Shown piece after piece: positions 1-12,187 of a DNA stretch of 64,000 nt (position 1 is the stretch's first letter; the number at the start of each line of letters is the position of its first letter). The notes beneath the pieces are model-generated. The model saw nothing but the letters and a program-made list of their open reading frames with translations. It was not told the origin of the DNA and searched no databases. The DNA lies in contig NZ_CP011805.1 in the NCBI RefSeq assembly GCF_001028625.1, positions 868,001-932,000 of the forward strand, read 5' to 3'. The stretch comes from Pelagerythrobacter marensis (GTDB lineage: Bacteria > Pseudomonadota > Alphaproteobacteria > Sphingomonadales > Sphingomonadaceae). A program made the translations under genes and the position numbers.

Positions 1-384
1 GCCCGCGGCACGGAACTGATTGATGGCACTGCGCGCGAGGATGACTCCCCCCAACAGCAGCGCACCGGTAACCACGGCCGTTGCACCCCAGATGGTGAGC
101 AGGGGGCTGAGCGCCATCACGACGCCCACGACCAGTCCGATCAGGGCAAGATGGATCATTCCGAAAGCGGCCAGCCCCCGAATGATCCCATGCTTGCCCT
201 TGTTCGCGACAAATCCCGCGCGACTTTTCTGAAACGCCTTTTCAGCTTCCAGATAAGTCTTGCCGTCTTCGATCAGCGCAAGAATATCCTCGGTGAGGGA
301 GACACCCGCCTGCATTTCAGCATCGGCCGGTGTCTCGTCACCATCCTGCCCATCGGGCAGAGGTTCGTCATGCGGTGTTGTCAC
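1..384 (-). CDS. Phage-holin-family (holin-X/YqjE-like) membrane protein, 3' end cut by window
   Basis: About 128 residues are visible and the reading frame runs off the left edge. A charged, acidic N-terminus (roughly residues 1-60) leads into two strongly hydrophobic stretches, around IHLALIGLVVGVVMAL and GATAVVTGALLLGGVIL. This is the two-helix layout of the holin-X/YqjE family, small inner-membrane proteins often paired with YqjD-like partners. The start is a GTG at 384; no in-frame ATG fits better, and a good ribosome-binding site is not visible. It begins 20 bp after the stop of the YqjD-like gene upstream, so the two are probably co-transcribed. The family role in envelope or stress physiology is poorly defined, and true holin function is unlikely. 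Confidence 0.7.
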   Translation of the reverse strand, partial: MTTPHDEPLPDGQDGDETPADAEMQAGVSLTEDILALIEDGKTYLEAEKAFQKSRAGFVANKGKHGIIRGLAAFGMIHLALIGLVVGVVMALSPLLTIWGATAVVTGALLLGGVILARSAINQFRAAG

Positions 385-404
385 GCCCGGGGGTGCGCGC
401 GGGA

Positions 405-986
405 TCAGTCGCGGCTGCCGCGGAACATCCGCGCCAGCATGAAGCCTGCGACGGCGGCCAGACCCACGGCGAGGCCAGGGCTCTTGCGCACGGCTTCGCG
501 TGCGTCCTCGCCCAGTTCGTCCACGCTCTTCGAATCCAGCTTCACCGAAGCATCCTGCAGGCTGCGCGATGCCTTGCGTGCATATTCGCCATACTGCGAT
601 CCGAACTTTTCATCGATCGCGTTTGCGTTCTCGGACACCATCCGGCTCAGCGACGACAGCGCTTCGCTGGCCTTGGTTTTCCCTTCGGTGGCGAGTTCCT
701 TGCTCTTGCCCTTGGCCTGTTCGCCATAGGTCTTCGCCTCGGCGACCCAGTCGTCCGAGCGGTCGCGAGCCTGTTCGCGGTAAGCGGATGCGCGATCGGC
801 GGCTTCGGCCTTCAGCGCGGCTGCGCCCGCCTTGGCTTCTTCCAGCGCGGAATTGAAGCGCGATTTGGCTTCCGTGCGGTGATCGCCGGCAGGCGCTTCC
901 GACGCGGTCTTCGCGGCGGAAGCGGAGCGCGCGGCGGGCTTCCTGGTCGTCTTCTTCTTGGGGGTGGTGGGTGTCGCGTCAGCCAT
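405..986 (-). CDS. YqjD/ElaB-like alanine-rich membrane-anchored protein
   Basis: This is a 193-residue protein starting at the ATG that gives MADATPTTPKKK. An in-frame ORF extends further upstream, but that extension looks non-coding. The N-terminus is rich in Lys, Ala and Thr. The middle (about residues 45-160) is a long charged, alanine-rich helical region likely to form a coiled coil. The C-terminus has one short hydrophobic segment (KSPGLAVGLAAVAGFMLARM) followed by RGSRD. This is the layout of YqjD/ElaB/DUF883-type proteins, which sit in the inner membrane by a C-terminal helix and have been linked to ribosome binding in stationary phase in E. coli. The holin-X-like gene follows 20 bp downstream. 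The functional assignment is family-level only. Confidence 0.7.
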   Translation of the reverse strand: MADATPTTPKKKTTRKPAARSASAAKTASEAPAGDHRTEAKSRFNSALEEAKAGAAALKAEAADRASAYREQARDRSDDWVAEAKTYGEQAKGKSKELATEGKTKASEALSSLSRMVSENANAIDEKFGSQYGEYARKASRSLQDASVKLDSKSVDELGEDAREAVRKSPGLAVGLAAVAGFMLARMFRGSRD

Positions 987-1001
987 GTTCTTGTTCCTTA
1001 A

Positions 1002-2450
<1,449 letters not shown>

Positions 2451-2497
2451 CGCGGCGCCCATTCGGGCCACTGCAGGTGAACCGGGGTCGCGGGCTG

Positions 2498-2797
2498 TCA
2501 GCCCCCGACCTCGTGTTCGGCCTTCTCCTCAAGCTCTTCCAGCTTTTCAAGTTTGCGCCGGTTGCGCGGGCTCAAGAGATATTGCCACACACCCCATGCA
2601 TTGATCGCCAGCAGGATGGTGTTCATCGCGGCGATCGGCATCGCATTGCTGGTCACCCCCGATACGATCCAGGTGATCGCCACGGCGCAAAACAGCACGA
2701 AGCCCCAGCCTGTCGCCTTGCGTCCCAGATCGGCCGCTATCAGACCGGCAGCGATCATCGTGCCGATTGCAGCGATCCATTCCAGTGGGCCGTTCAC
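2498..2797 (-). CDS. Small three-helix inner-membrane protein, unknown function
   Basis: This is a 99-residue protein with a GTG start at 2797 giving MNGPLEWIAAIG; the longer ORF upstream has an unlikely Cys/Arg-rich leader. It has three hydrophobic stretches (about residues 6-25, 30-50 and 54-75), then a strongly charged tail rich in Lys and Glu (about 78-99) that may form a short coiled coil. It lies 31 bp downstream of ribH on the same strand, so co-transcription is likely. I do not recognise a named family. It resembles the many short YgjV- or SMR-like membrane proteins only in gross layout. Confidence 0.7.
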   Translation of the reverse strand: MNGPLEWIAAIGTMIAAGLIAADLGRKATGWGFVLFCAVAITWIVSGVTSNAMPIAAMNTILLAINAWGVWQYLLSPRNRRKLEKLEELEEKAEHEVGG

Positions 2798-2828
2798 GTC
2801 CGCGTTTCCGCGCGCTCCCGGCTGAAGT

Positions 2829-3248
2829 TCACGCGAACCTGTCCTGCAGATCGAGCATCGCAATTGCGGCCCGGGCTGCTTCGCCGCCCTTGTTCTTCTG
2901 CGTCTTGTCCGCGCGAACCAGCGCCTGCTGCTCGTCTTCGACGGTCAGGATGCCATTGCCGATCGCAAGCCCGTCCATCGTCAGCGCCATGATGCCGCGC
3001 GCGCTTTCGCCAGCGACGATTTCGAAATGATATGTCTCTCCGCGGATGACAACGCCGAGCGCGACAAAGCCATCGTACTGGCCGGTCTCAGCAGCCAGCG
3101 CCACGGCTCCGGGTATTTCCAGCGCGCCGGGAACGGTGACCACCTCCACCTCGTGCCCCGCACCCACAAGCGCGCTGCGCGCGCCGTCGAGCAACATGTC
3201 GTTGAGATGATCGTAAAACCGGGCCTCAACCACCAGGAAGCGCGCCAT
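2829..3248 (-). CDS. ribH: 6,7-dimethyl-8-ribityllumazine synthase
   Basis: The 139-residue product matches the usual size of bacterial lumazine synthase. It condenses 5-amino-6-ribitylamino-uracil with 3,4-dihydroxybutanone phosphate, the penultimate step of riboflavin synthesis, in a cytosolic multimer. Family landmarks are the early aromatic substrate contact ([10 protein letters not shown]), the [10 protein letters not shown] loop, [14 protein letters not shown] with the catalytic His, and [14 protein letters not shown] near the end. The ATG at 3248 gives [13 protein letters not shown]. An upstream extension to 3287 exists but has no family match. No other rib gene is close. Confidence 0.95.
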   Translation of the reverse strand: MARFLVVEARFYDHLNDMLLDGARSALVGAGHEVEVVTVPGALEIPGAVALAAETGQYDGFVALGVVIRGETYHFEIVAGESARGIMALTMDGLAIGNGILTVEDEQQALVRADKTQKNKGGEAARAAIAMLDLQDRFA

Positions 3249-3321
3249 GCAAATCTCCGCGTCAGAACTCCCCGCGCGGTAGCACACGCGTGGAACGGTG
3301 GAAGGGGTAACCGGTGAAAAA

Positions 3322-3397
<76 letters not shown>

Positions 3398-3497
3398 CCA
3401 TGCCGTTCAGGCTGGCCGGGCGGGGCAGGGCGCCCCGACTCGGGAGGCGCTGCATATAGCGATCCTCTCGCACATGAAAAGAGGCCAATTTGCAGAG

Positions 3498-4613
3498 CTA
3501 GCCAAAACGCCCGCGCGGGGCCTGGCGATTCCAGCGATTGACCATCATCAGCGAGCCGATGCAGATCATGTTGGTCATCATCGAAGACCCCCCATGGCTC
3601 ATGAATGGGAGCGGGATGCCCACGACAGGGGCGAGGCCCATGACCATCATCAGATTGATGGCGACATAGAAGAAGATCGTGGCGACCATTCCTGCCGCCA
3701 GCAGCTTCGCGAACCGATCGTGCGACTTGCGTGCCACCTGCAGCCCCCAGCGCATGATCAGCCCGAAAATCAGGATCACCGCGATCCCGCCGATCAGACC
3801 CCATTCCTCCGCCATCGTGGCGAAGACGAAGTCCGTGTGGGGTTCGGGCAGATAGTTCAGGTGGCTCTGCGATCCTTCGTTGAAACCCTTGCCAGTCAGT
3901 CCGCCGGAGCCGATTGCGATCTTCGACTGCGTGATGTGATAGCCGGCCCCCAGCGGATCGCTCTCCGGATCGAGGAAAGTGGTAACCCGGCGTTGCTGGT
4001 AATCGTGCAGGGCGAAGAAATAGGCGATCGGTATGGCGACCAGTGCGGCCAGTCCGCCGGCGGCGAACCAGCGCATCGGCAACCCGGCCAGGAACATCAG
4101 GACAGCACCGCCGAACGCAATGGCCAGCGCGGTGCCCAGATCGGGCTGCAACAGCACCAGAGCCATCGGCAGGGCGATCAGGGCAGCGGCGGGAACAAGC
4201 GCCCGCCACGATGTCGTCATCGCCGGGGGCAGCCCGCTGTAGAACCGGGCGAGAACCAGGACCACGGCGGGCTTCATCAGTTCGGATGGCTGGAGCTGGA
4301 TAACCCCGAGATCGAGCCAGCGCTGGCTTCCCCCACCGACGAAACCCATCGCCTCGACCGCGACCAGCATCAGCAGCACCGCGGCGTAACCCGGGTAGGC
4401 CAGCAGCCGCACGAGATCGCGGCTGAACAGCGTCATCACGCAGGCCATCGCCAGAAAGATGCCGAAGCGCACGAGGTGCGATACCGCGAATGGCTGCCAG
4501 TTCCCGCCGGCAGCGGAGAACAGGACAAGCGCGCCAAAGCCAACGAGCGCGAACAGGGGCAGCAACATGCCCCAGGGCTGGCGCGCAACGGGTGCGGGTA
4601 TGACCGAACTCAT
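3498..4613 (-). CDS. rodA: Rod-shape SEDS peptidoglycan glycosyltransferase RodA
   Basis: This 371-residue polytopic membrane protein is of the SEDS family (RodA/FtsW). It polymerises lipid II during lateral wall growth together with PBP2. Typical motifs are visible: GGSQRWLDLGVIQLQPSELMK (with WLDLG and QPSE), LLQPDLGTALAI with the catalytic-region Asp, SKIAIGSGGLTGKGF, and the C-terminal LPFMSHGGSSM. About ten hydrophobic helices can be counted. The ATG at 4613 overlaps the mrdA stop by four bases (ATGA), so translational coupling with PBP2 is likely. A longer frame to 4808 lies inside mrdA and is not used. Confidence 0.95.
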   Translation of the reverse strand: MSSVIPAPVARQPWGMLLPLFALVGFGALVLFSAAGGNWQPFAVSHLVRFGIFLAMACVMTLFSRDLVRLLAYPGYAAVLLMLVAVEAMGFVGGGSQRWLDLGVIQLQPSELMKPAVVLVLARFYSGLPPAMTTSWRALVPAAALIALPMALVLLQPDLGTALAIAFGGAVLMFLAGLPMRWFAAGGLAALVAIPIAYFFALHDYQQRRVTTFLDPESDPLGAGYHITQSKIAIGSGGLTGKGFNEGSQSHLNYLPEPHTDFVFATMAEEWGLIGGIAVILIFGLIMRWGLQVARKSHDRFAKLLAAGMVATIFFYVAINLMMVMGLAPVVGIPLPFMSHGGSSMMTNMICIGSLMMVNRWNRQAPRGRFG

Positions 4614-6652
4614 TCGTCCACCTGCGAGCGGTTGATCGCGGCATCGGTCGCTTCGTTGACGGGGACCATTGCGGCGGCGCGCGCTTCCGCGTCGACACGG
4701 TCGAAAATCTCTTCCTCCCGCCGCGGGACGGGGGTTACGGCTTCGCCAGCCTGGGCTGCGTAGGCAGCGTACTTCGCGCTCAGCCGCTGCTGCGCTGTTC
4801 CGCCCCATTGCCGTTCCAGAGCGTGAAGCGCATCCATGCCCTTGGCCGGATCGAACAGGAAAGTCGTCACATCGCGCGCGATCGGATAGGCGGCGCCCGA
4901 TCCGCCGCCATGTTCGATCACCACTGCCCCGGCGTAACGGGGGTTGTCATAAGGCGCGAAGAAAATGAACAGGCCGTGGTCGCGATACTTCCAGGGGCCG
5001 GAGCGACCATCGGACTTGGCGAGCGAGACGACCTGCGCAGTGCCGGTCTTCCCGGCCATGAGCACGTCGGGCAGGGGCAAGCGGGCGCGGCCCGCCGTGC
5101 CGGGGCCGTTGACCACATCGCTCATCGCCTGACGCACGAGGGCAACGTGTTCTGGCGAGAAATCGGCCGAGGCGAACGGCGGCTCACTTCCGCCCAGCAC
5201 GAGCCTGGGCTGCACGTGGTATCCCGTCGCAATGCGCGATGCCATGACCGCCAGCTGGAGCGGATTGGCGAGCATGTAACCCTGGCCAATGGTCGCGTTG
5301 ACGGTGTCGAAGGCCTGCCATTCGCGCCCGTGCTTGCGCAGTTTCCAGGCGGGGTCGGGAACCGTCCCGTAGAATTGGCTGAGTACCGGAAGGTCGAATT
5401 CCTGCCCCATGCCGCAACGCCGCGCCATTGCCGCGATCGGGTCCATGCCGAGCCGCTGGGCGAAGTGATAGTAATAGACGTCGCAGCTCTGGTAGATGCC
5501 CTTCGCCATGTTCACATGCCCGTGGCCGCCGCGCTTCCAGCACCGGAACACGCGGTTGCCGACGCGAAGCCCGCCGCCGCAATAGACGCTTTCTTCCGGG
5601 TCCAGCCCTTCGCGCAGGAACGCCATCGACACCATTGGCTTGATAGTCGAACCTGGGGGATAGAGCCCTTTCAGCACTTTGTTGCGCAAGGGCACCCGTT
5701 CGTCTTCGCGCAGCATGGCATATTCGATGCTGCCGATGCCGTCGGAAAAGCTGTTGGGATCGAAACTGGGCATCGATGCCATGCACAGCAGGTCGCCCGT
5801 CCGGCAATCCATGACCACCACCGATCCGGATTCCAGCCCGATCCGGCGCGCGGCATAGTCCTGTAGAGGGCCGTCGATCGTCAGCTTGACCGGCTGACCC
5901 TGAACATCCTCACGCGTTTCCAGATCGCGCACGATCCGGCCCGCTGCAGTGACTTCGACCCGGCGAGCACCGGGGACGCCGCGCAGCCGCTGTTCGAACT
6001 GCTTTTCCAGCCCATCCTTGCCGATCTTGTAGCCGGGGGTGATGAGCAGCGGGCTGCGGTCGGCTTCGTACTCTTCGGCCGATGCGGGGCCGACATAACC
6101 GATCAGGTGCCCGACCGAGGGGCCGGTGGGATAGAAGCGGGAAAAGCCGCGTTGCGGAACGACGCCGGGAAGCTCGGGCAGGCGCACGCTGAGCGCCGCG
6201 AACTGTTCGTAGCTGAGCCCGGTTCCGACCTCGACCGGGCGAAATCCCCGTGTCTGCTCGATCCGTTCGCGCAAGTCGCGCAGCTGCGCACGGTCGAGCG
6301 CCAGCACGTCACCCAGAACCGCAATCTCGCGGTCGGCTTCGGTCATCCGTTCCGGTATCACGTCGACCCGGAAATCGGCGCGATTGGATGCCAGCGGGGC
6401 GCCATTGCGGTCGAGAATCCAGCCGCGGCGCGGTGGAATCAGCGACAGGTTGACGCGATTGCTTTCCGCCTCCGTGCGATATTTCTCGTTCTCGGCAATC
6501 GCGATGTAGCCCATGCGGACCGCCAGGAGCGTGCCGATTCCCGCGCCGAATGCCGCGATTGCGAAGCTGCGCCGGTCGTAGACATTTTCCAGCGTCGCTG
6601 ATGTGATCTGTGACGAGGCCGACTTGCGATAGCGCGACTTTCTGCGGAACAT
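4610..6652 (-). CDS. mrdA: Penicillin-binding protein 2 (peptidoglycan D,D-transpeptidase)
   Basis: This 680-residue class B PBP crosslinks peptidoglycan for elongation as RodA's partner. A single membrane anchor lies at about residues 28-50, followed by the PBP dimerisation region and the transpeptidase domain. The active-site motifs are present: STIK near residue 334 (PPGSTIKPM), SCD (YQSCDVYYY) and KTG near residue 534 (AGKTGTAQV). The start at 6652 gives MFRRKSRYRK and overlaps the mreD stop in TGATG. The ORF open to 6916 runs back through mreD and is rejected. The C-terminal tail after the catalytic domain is about 80 residues of charged sequence. Confidence 0.95.
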   Translation of the reverse strand: MFRRKSRYRKSASSQITSATLENVYDRRSFAIAAFGAGIGTLLAVRMGYIAIAENEKYRTEAESNRVNLSLIPPRRGWILDRNGAPLASNRADFRVDVIPERMTEADREIAVLGDVLALDRAQLRDLRERIEQTRGFRPVEVGTGLSYEQFAALSVRLPELPGVVPQRGFSRFYPTGPSVGHLIGYVGPASAEEYEADRSPLLITPGYKIGKDGLEKQFEQRLRGVPGARRVEVTAAGRIVRDLETREDVQGQPVKLTIDGPLQDYAARRIGLESGSVVVMDCRTGDLLCMASMPSFDPNSFSDGIGSIEYAMLREDERVPLRNKVLKGLYPPGSTIKPMVSMAFLREGLDPEESVYCGGGLRVGNRVFRCWKRGGHGHVNMAKGIYQSCDVYYYHFAQRLGMDPIAAMARRCGMGQEFDLPVLSQFYGTVPDPAWKLRKHGREWQAFDTVNATIGQGYMLANPLQLAVMASRIATGYHVQPRLVLGGSEPPFASADFSPEHVALVRQAMSDVVNGPGTAGRARLPLPDVLMAGKTGTAQVVSLAKSDGRSGPWKYRDHGLFIFFAPYDNPRYAGAVVIEHGGGSGAAYPIARDVTTFLFDPAKGMDALHALERQWGGTAQQRLSAKYAAYAAQAGEAVTPVPRREEEIFDRVDAEARAAAMVPVNEATDAAINRSQVDE

Positions 6653-7206
6653 CAGGCGAGTATCCGAATGCGCAGGAGCCTGAACCGATCGAGAGTGGAA
6701 ACCATGCGGGCGATAATGGGATAGACGAGCAAAGACAGCAAGATCTGCGGCACCAGAGCCCCCAGCAGCGGAATGCCGGGGATCGCGCCAGACAGCAGCG
6801 CGGCGGCGAGGATATAGACCGTGGTGATCAAGCCGGCGATCAGCCAGTCCTGAACGAAGCTGCGCCATGGGAACCGGATTTCGACGGCTTCGATCGCGAT
6901 CATGGCCAGCGACCATAACAGAATGCCGCTGCCAAATGGCTGCCCGCTGAACAGATCGTCAATCGCGCCGAATACGAAGCCGGCCCACACGGGCAGCAGT
7001 CCCGGACGAACGAGACGCCACGACACCAGCACCATCAGGCCGATCGGCGGCACCACCGGTGCGGCGGAGGCGATCGGAAGCATGGGTAGCAGGCTGGCGA
7101 GGATGATCGTGATCCAGGGCACCGCATAGGCCAGCGCCGGCGAGTGCGCCCGGTTGATCCGTGAGCCATAGGTATCACGTCGCGACCGGGGATCTGCGCG
7201 CTCCAT
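6652..7206 (-). CDS. mreD: Rod shape-determining protein MreD
   Basis: This is a 184-residue inner-membrane protein with five to six hydrophobic helices and a basic N-terminus, matching MreD in size and layout. MreD connects MreC and the RodA/PBP2 pair to the MreB cytoskeleton. FGAIDDLFSGQPFGSG resembles the conserved G-x-x-x-D-x-F-x-G-x-x-G stretch of the family. Its start overlaps the mreC stop and its stop overlaps the mrdA start, both as TGATG, making a tightly coupled chain. Sequence conservation in MreD is low, so position in the operon carries much of the call. Confidence 0.9.
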   Translation of the reverse strand: MERADPRSRRDTYGSRINRAHSPALAYAVPWITIILASLLPMLPIASAAPVVPPIGLMVLVSWRLVRPGLLPVWAGFVFGAIDDLFSGQPFGSGILLWSLAMIAIEAVEIRFPWRSFVQDWLIAGLITTVYILAAALLSGAIPGIPLLGALVPQILLSLLVYPIIARMVSTLDRFRLLRIRILA

Positions 7207-8096
7207 CAGTCGGCCACCGATTGTTCAACCGGCGTCGCCGCCGCCTGAATGGCGTCTTCCTGCCAGATTTCCTCTACCGCGACGTAGTCGGTGGCGGCGG
7301 GATCGCTGATGATTCGTGCCAGGGCGCCGTCTTCGGTTTTCTCGGCGACGATGGCGACTGCGGTGCCGGGCCGGTAATATCCCCCTGCGCCGCTGGTGAC
7401 GAACACGTCGCCGGGTTCCAGTGGATTGATGCCGAGGTTTATCAGCCGAATACGTAGCATGCTGTCGCCGCGCCCCTCGGCGAAGGCGACGACGTTTCCG
7501 TCGGCCAGACGGACCGGCAGCACGCTCTGGCTATCGGTCAGCAGCAGAACCCGCGAGCTGTTGCGGCCGACCTCGAGCACGCGGCCGACGACCCCGCGCG
7601 GGCTGCGCACCGGCATCCCCGAGGTCACGCCATCGGCACTACCCGCACCCAGATAGGCGAAACGCCGCGCGCTGGCCGCGGTCGAACCGATCAGCCGCGC
7701 GACTGCGACCGGACGGTTCTCCCCTTCCTGCAGCCCCAGAAGCCCCTTCAGGCGATCGTTTTCCAGCGCAATCGCCTCGGCTTCCGCCAGGCGAATGCGC
7801 GCCAGCTCAACTTCCTTCTTGAGCTGGGCGTTCTGGCTTCCCGCGCGCAGATAGCCGCGGATGGATTCGATGAGATTCTGGCTTTCGGCCCGAACTTCGG
7901 CGCTGGCCGTAGTCGCCGGTACAACCGCATCCGCCGCAACCGATCGCGGGCCGTTGAAACTGGCTGGACGCCAGAGCGAGAGGGCGAGCAGGACCGCGCC
8001 GATAAGCGCACCTATTCCGGCGATAACGTAGCCGGTGAAAACCCCGTATTGCGCCCTGCGCGAATAGCTCGAGCGCCGGGACGAAGTCGGCGCCAT
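7206..8096 (-). CDS. mreC: Rod shape-determining protein MreC
   Basis: This 296-residue protein has a cytoplasmic N-terminus, one membrane helix (GYVIAGIGALIGAVLLALSLW, about residues 22-42), then a periplasmic coiled coil (about 85-125) and the two beta-barrel MreC core (SADGVTSGMPVRSPRGVVGRV and DVFVTSGAGGYYRPGTAVA). That is the canonical MreC order. It scaffolds PBP2/RodA in the periplasm. It lies 10 bp after mreB and overlaps mreD at its stop. The C-terminal tail contains an acidic, Ala-rich extension of about 30 residues. Confidence 0.94.
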   Translation of the reverse strand: MAPTSSRRSSYSRRAQYGVFTGYVIAGIGALIGAVLLALSLWRPASFNGPRSVAADAVVPATTASAEVRAESQNLIESIRGYLRAGSQNAQLKKEVELARIRLAEAEAIALENDRLKGLLGLQEGENRPVAVARLIGSTAASARRFAYLGAGSADGVTSGMPVRSPRGVVGRVLEVGRNSSRVLLLTDSQSVLPVRLADGNVVAFAEGRGDSMLRIRLINLGINPLEPGDVFVTSGAGGYYRPGTAVAIVAEKTEDGALARIISDPAATDYVAVEEIWQEDAIQAAATPVEQSVAD

Positions 8097-8106
8097 ACGT
8101 TCCCCC

Positions 8107-11185
<3,079 letters not shown>

Positions 11186-11186
11186 C

Positions 11187-11693
11187 GTGAAGTGGCTGGC
11201 CATCCTCGTGTCTCTGCCGCTGGCGTTGTCGGCATGCAGCGATCCCGAACCGACGCCGGAACAAACGCGCGCGGCAGAAGACCGTGCGATCGCCGCGGTG
11301 GAAGCAGCGCAGGACGTTCCGCCCAATCCCGTGGCGCTGGAACCGATCACGTTCCGCGATATCGACGAACACGGCCTTTCAGGCGCCGGCTGTGCCTTTC
11401 GCGCGGAGACACAGGGCAATGGCTGGATCGCACTGGCGCTGGAAAGGGGCGCGCTGGTCAAGATCGAGGGCATCATACATCGCCTTGCCCCCGATGCGGG
11501 CAGCAGATCTTTGCCGGTTATGGCCCGGTCGCGGTACGACGGCCGCGAATACGGCCTCACCTTCGACCTTGCGGAGGGGGAAGGCCAGCGAACGGGCACC
11601 GAAACGACCGATTATCCCGGCCGGTTGGAACTGCGCAACGGCCGGGACCAGGTCGTGTTCGGCGCAAGTGGCGTGATGCAATGCGGGACCTAG
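11187..11693 (+). CDS. Putative lipoprotein, unknown function
   Basis: This is a 168-residue predicted lipoprotein. The GTG at 11187 is preferred because GGGAGG sits seven bases upstream and because it places a clean signal peptide (KWLAILVSLPLALSAC) with a lipobox Cys at the front. The mature part starts SDPEPTPEQTRAAEDRAIAAVEAAQ, a likely helical linker. A globular region with GAGCAFRAETQGNGWIALAL and a final MQCGT follows. Two mature Cys residues could pair. It begins one base after the mutL stop, but its role is unlikely to concern repair. I do not recognise the family. Confidence 0.75.
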   Translation: MKWLAILVSLPLALSACSDPEPTPEQTRAAEDRAIAAVEAAQDVPPNPVALEPITFRDIDEHGLSGAGCAFRAETQGNGWIALALERGALVKIEGIIHRLAPDAGSRSLPVMARSRYDGREYGLTFDLAEGEGQRTGTETTDYPGRLELRNGRDQVVFGASGVMQCGT

Positions 11694-11706
11694 CGCACTG
11701 CGACGC

Positions 11707-12186
11707 CTAGGCAGCGGCTGAATCGTCTTCGATCGGGGCCGATGGATCGCGGACCTCTATCAGCCCGTTCGACACCATTTCCAGCACGACCACATCGTCC
11801 TGATTGAAGACCTGAATCCGGGATTTGAACATTCCCATTTCGGGCCGCTTGCGGCTCCGCCGCTTGGCAATGATTTCCGCCTCGCAGCGCAAGGTGTCGC
11901 CGGGATAGACGGGGCGCTTCCACCGCAATTCATCGATGCCGGGCGATCCCAGACCGGCCTGCTCAACGTTGAGCATATTGTCGACCAGCATCCGCATTGT
12001 CATTGCGCAGGTATGCCATCCGCTGGCGGACAGCCGGCCAAAATGGGTGGCCGCGGCGGCATCTTCATCGAGATGGAACGGCTGCGGGTCGTACTTCTGC
12101 GCGAAGTCCATCACCTCTTCCCGCGTGACCGCGTAACCGCCGAAGCTCCTCTTCGAGCCGACTTCGATGTCTTCGAAATAGTTCAC
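11707..12186 (-). CDS. MaoC-family (R)-hydratase / dehydratase
   Basis: This 159-residue single hot-dog-fold protein is of the MaoC type. The hydratase signature is present: DFAQKYDPQPFHLDEDAA, holding the usual Asp and His, followed by GWHTCAMTMRM. Family members hydrate or dehydrate enoyl-CoA thioesters, often in side routes of fatty-acid or polyester metabolism. The substrate cannot be read from sequence. The gene starts just one base from the end of the Met/His-rich barrel gene on the same strand and could be read through from it, but a functional link is not obvious. Its stop at 11707 is convergent with the lipoprotein gene. Confidence 0.85.
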   Translation of the reverse strand: MNYFEDIEVGSKRSFGGYAVTREEVMDFAQKYDPQPFHLDEDAAAATHFGRLSASGWHTCAMTMRMLVDNMLNVEQAGLGSPGIDELRWKRPVYPGDTLRCEAEIIAKRRSRKRPEMGMFKSRIQVFNQDDVVVLEMVSNGLIEVRDPSAPIEDDSAAA

Positions 12187-12187
12187 A

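Noticed and set aside
1..384. Prophage remnant suggested by the holin-like protein
   Set aside because: Holin-X/YqjE-type proteins are ordinary chromosomal genes paired with YqjD-like partners, as here. No other phage gene is near.
6653..6916. Upstream extension of mrdA
   Set aside because: It overlaps mreD in another frame, and PBP2 begins normally at 6652 with a short basic N-terminus before the membrane anchor.
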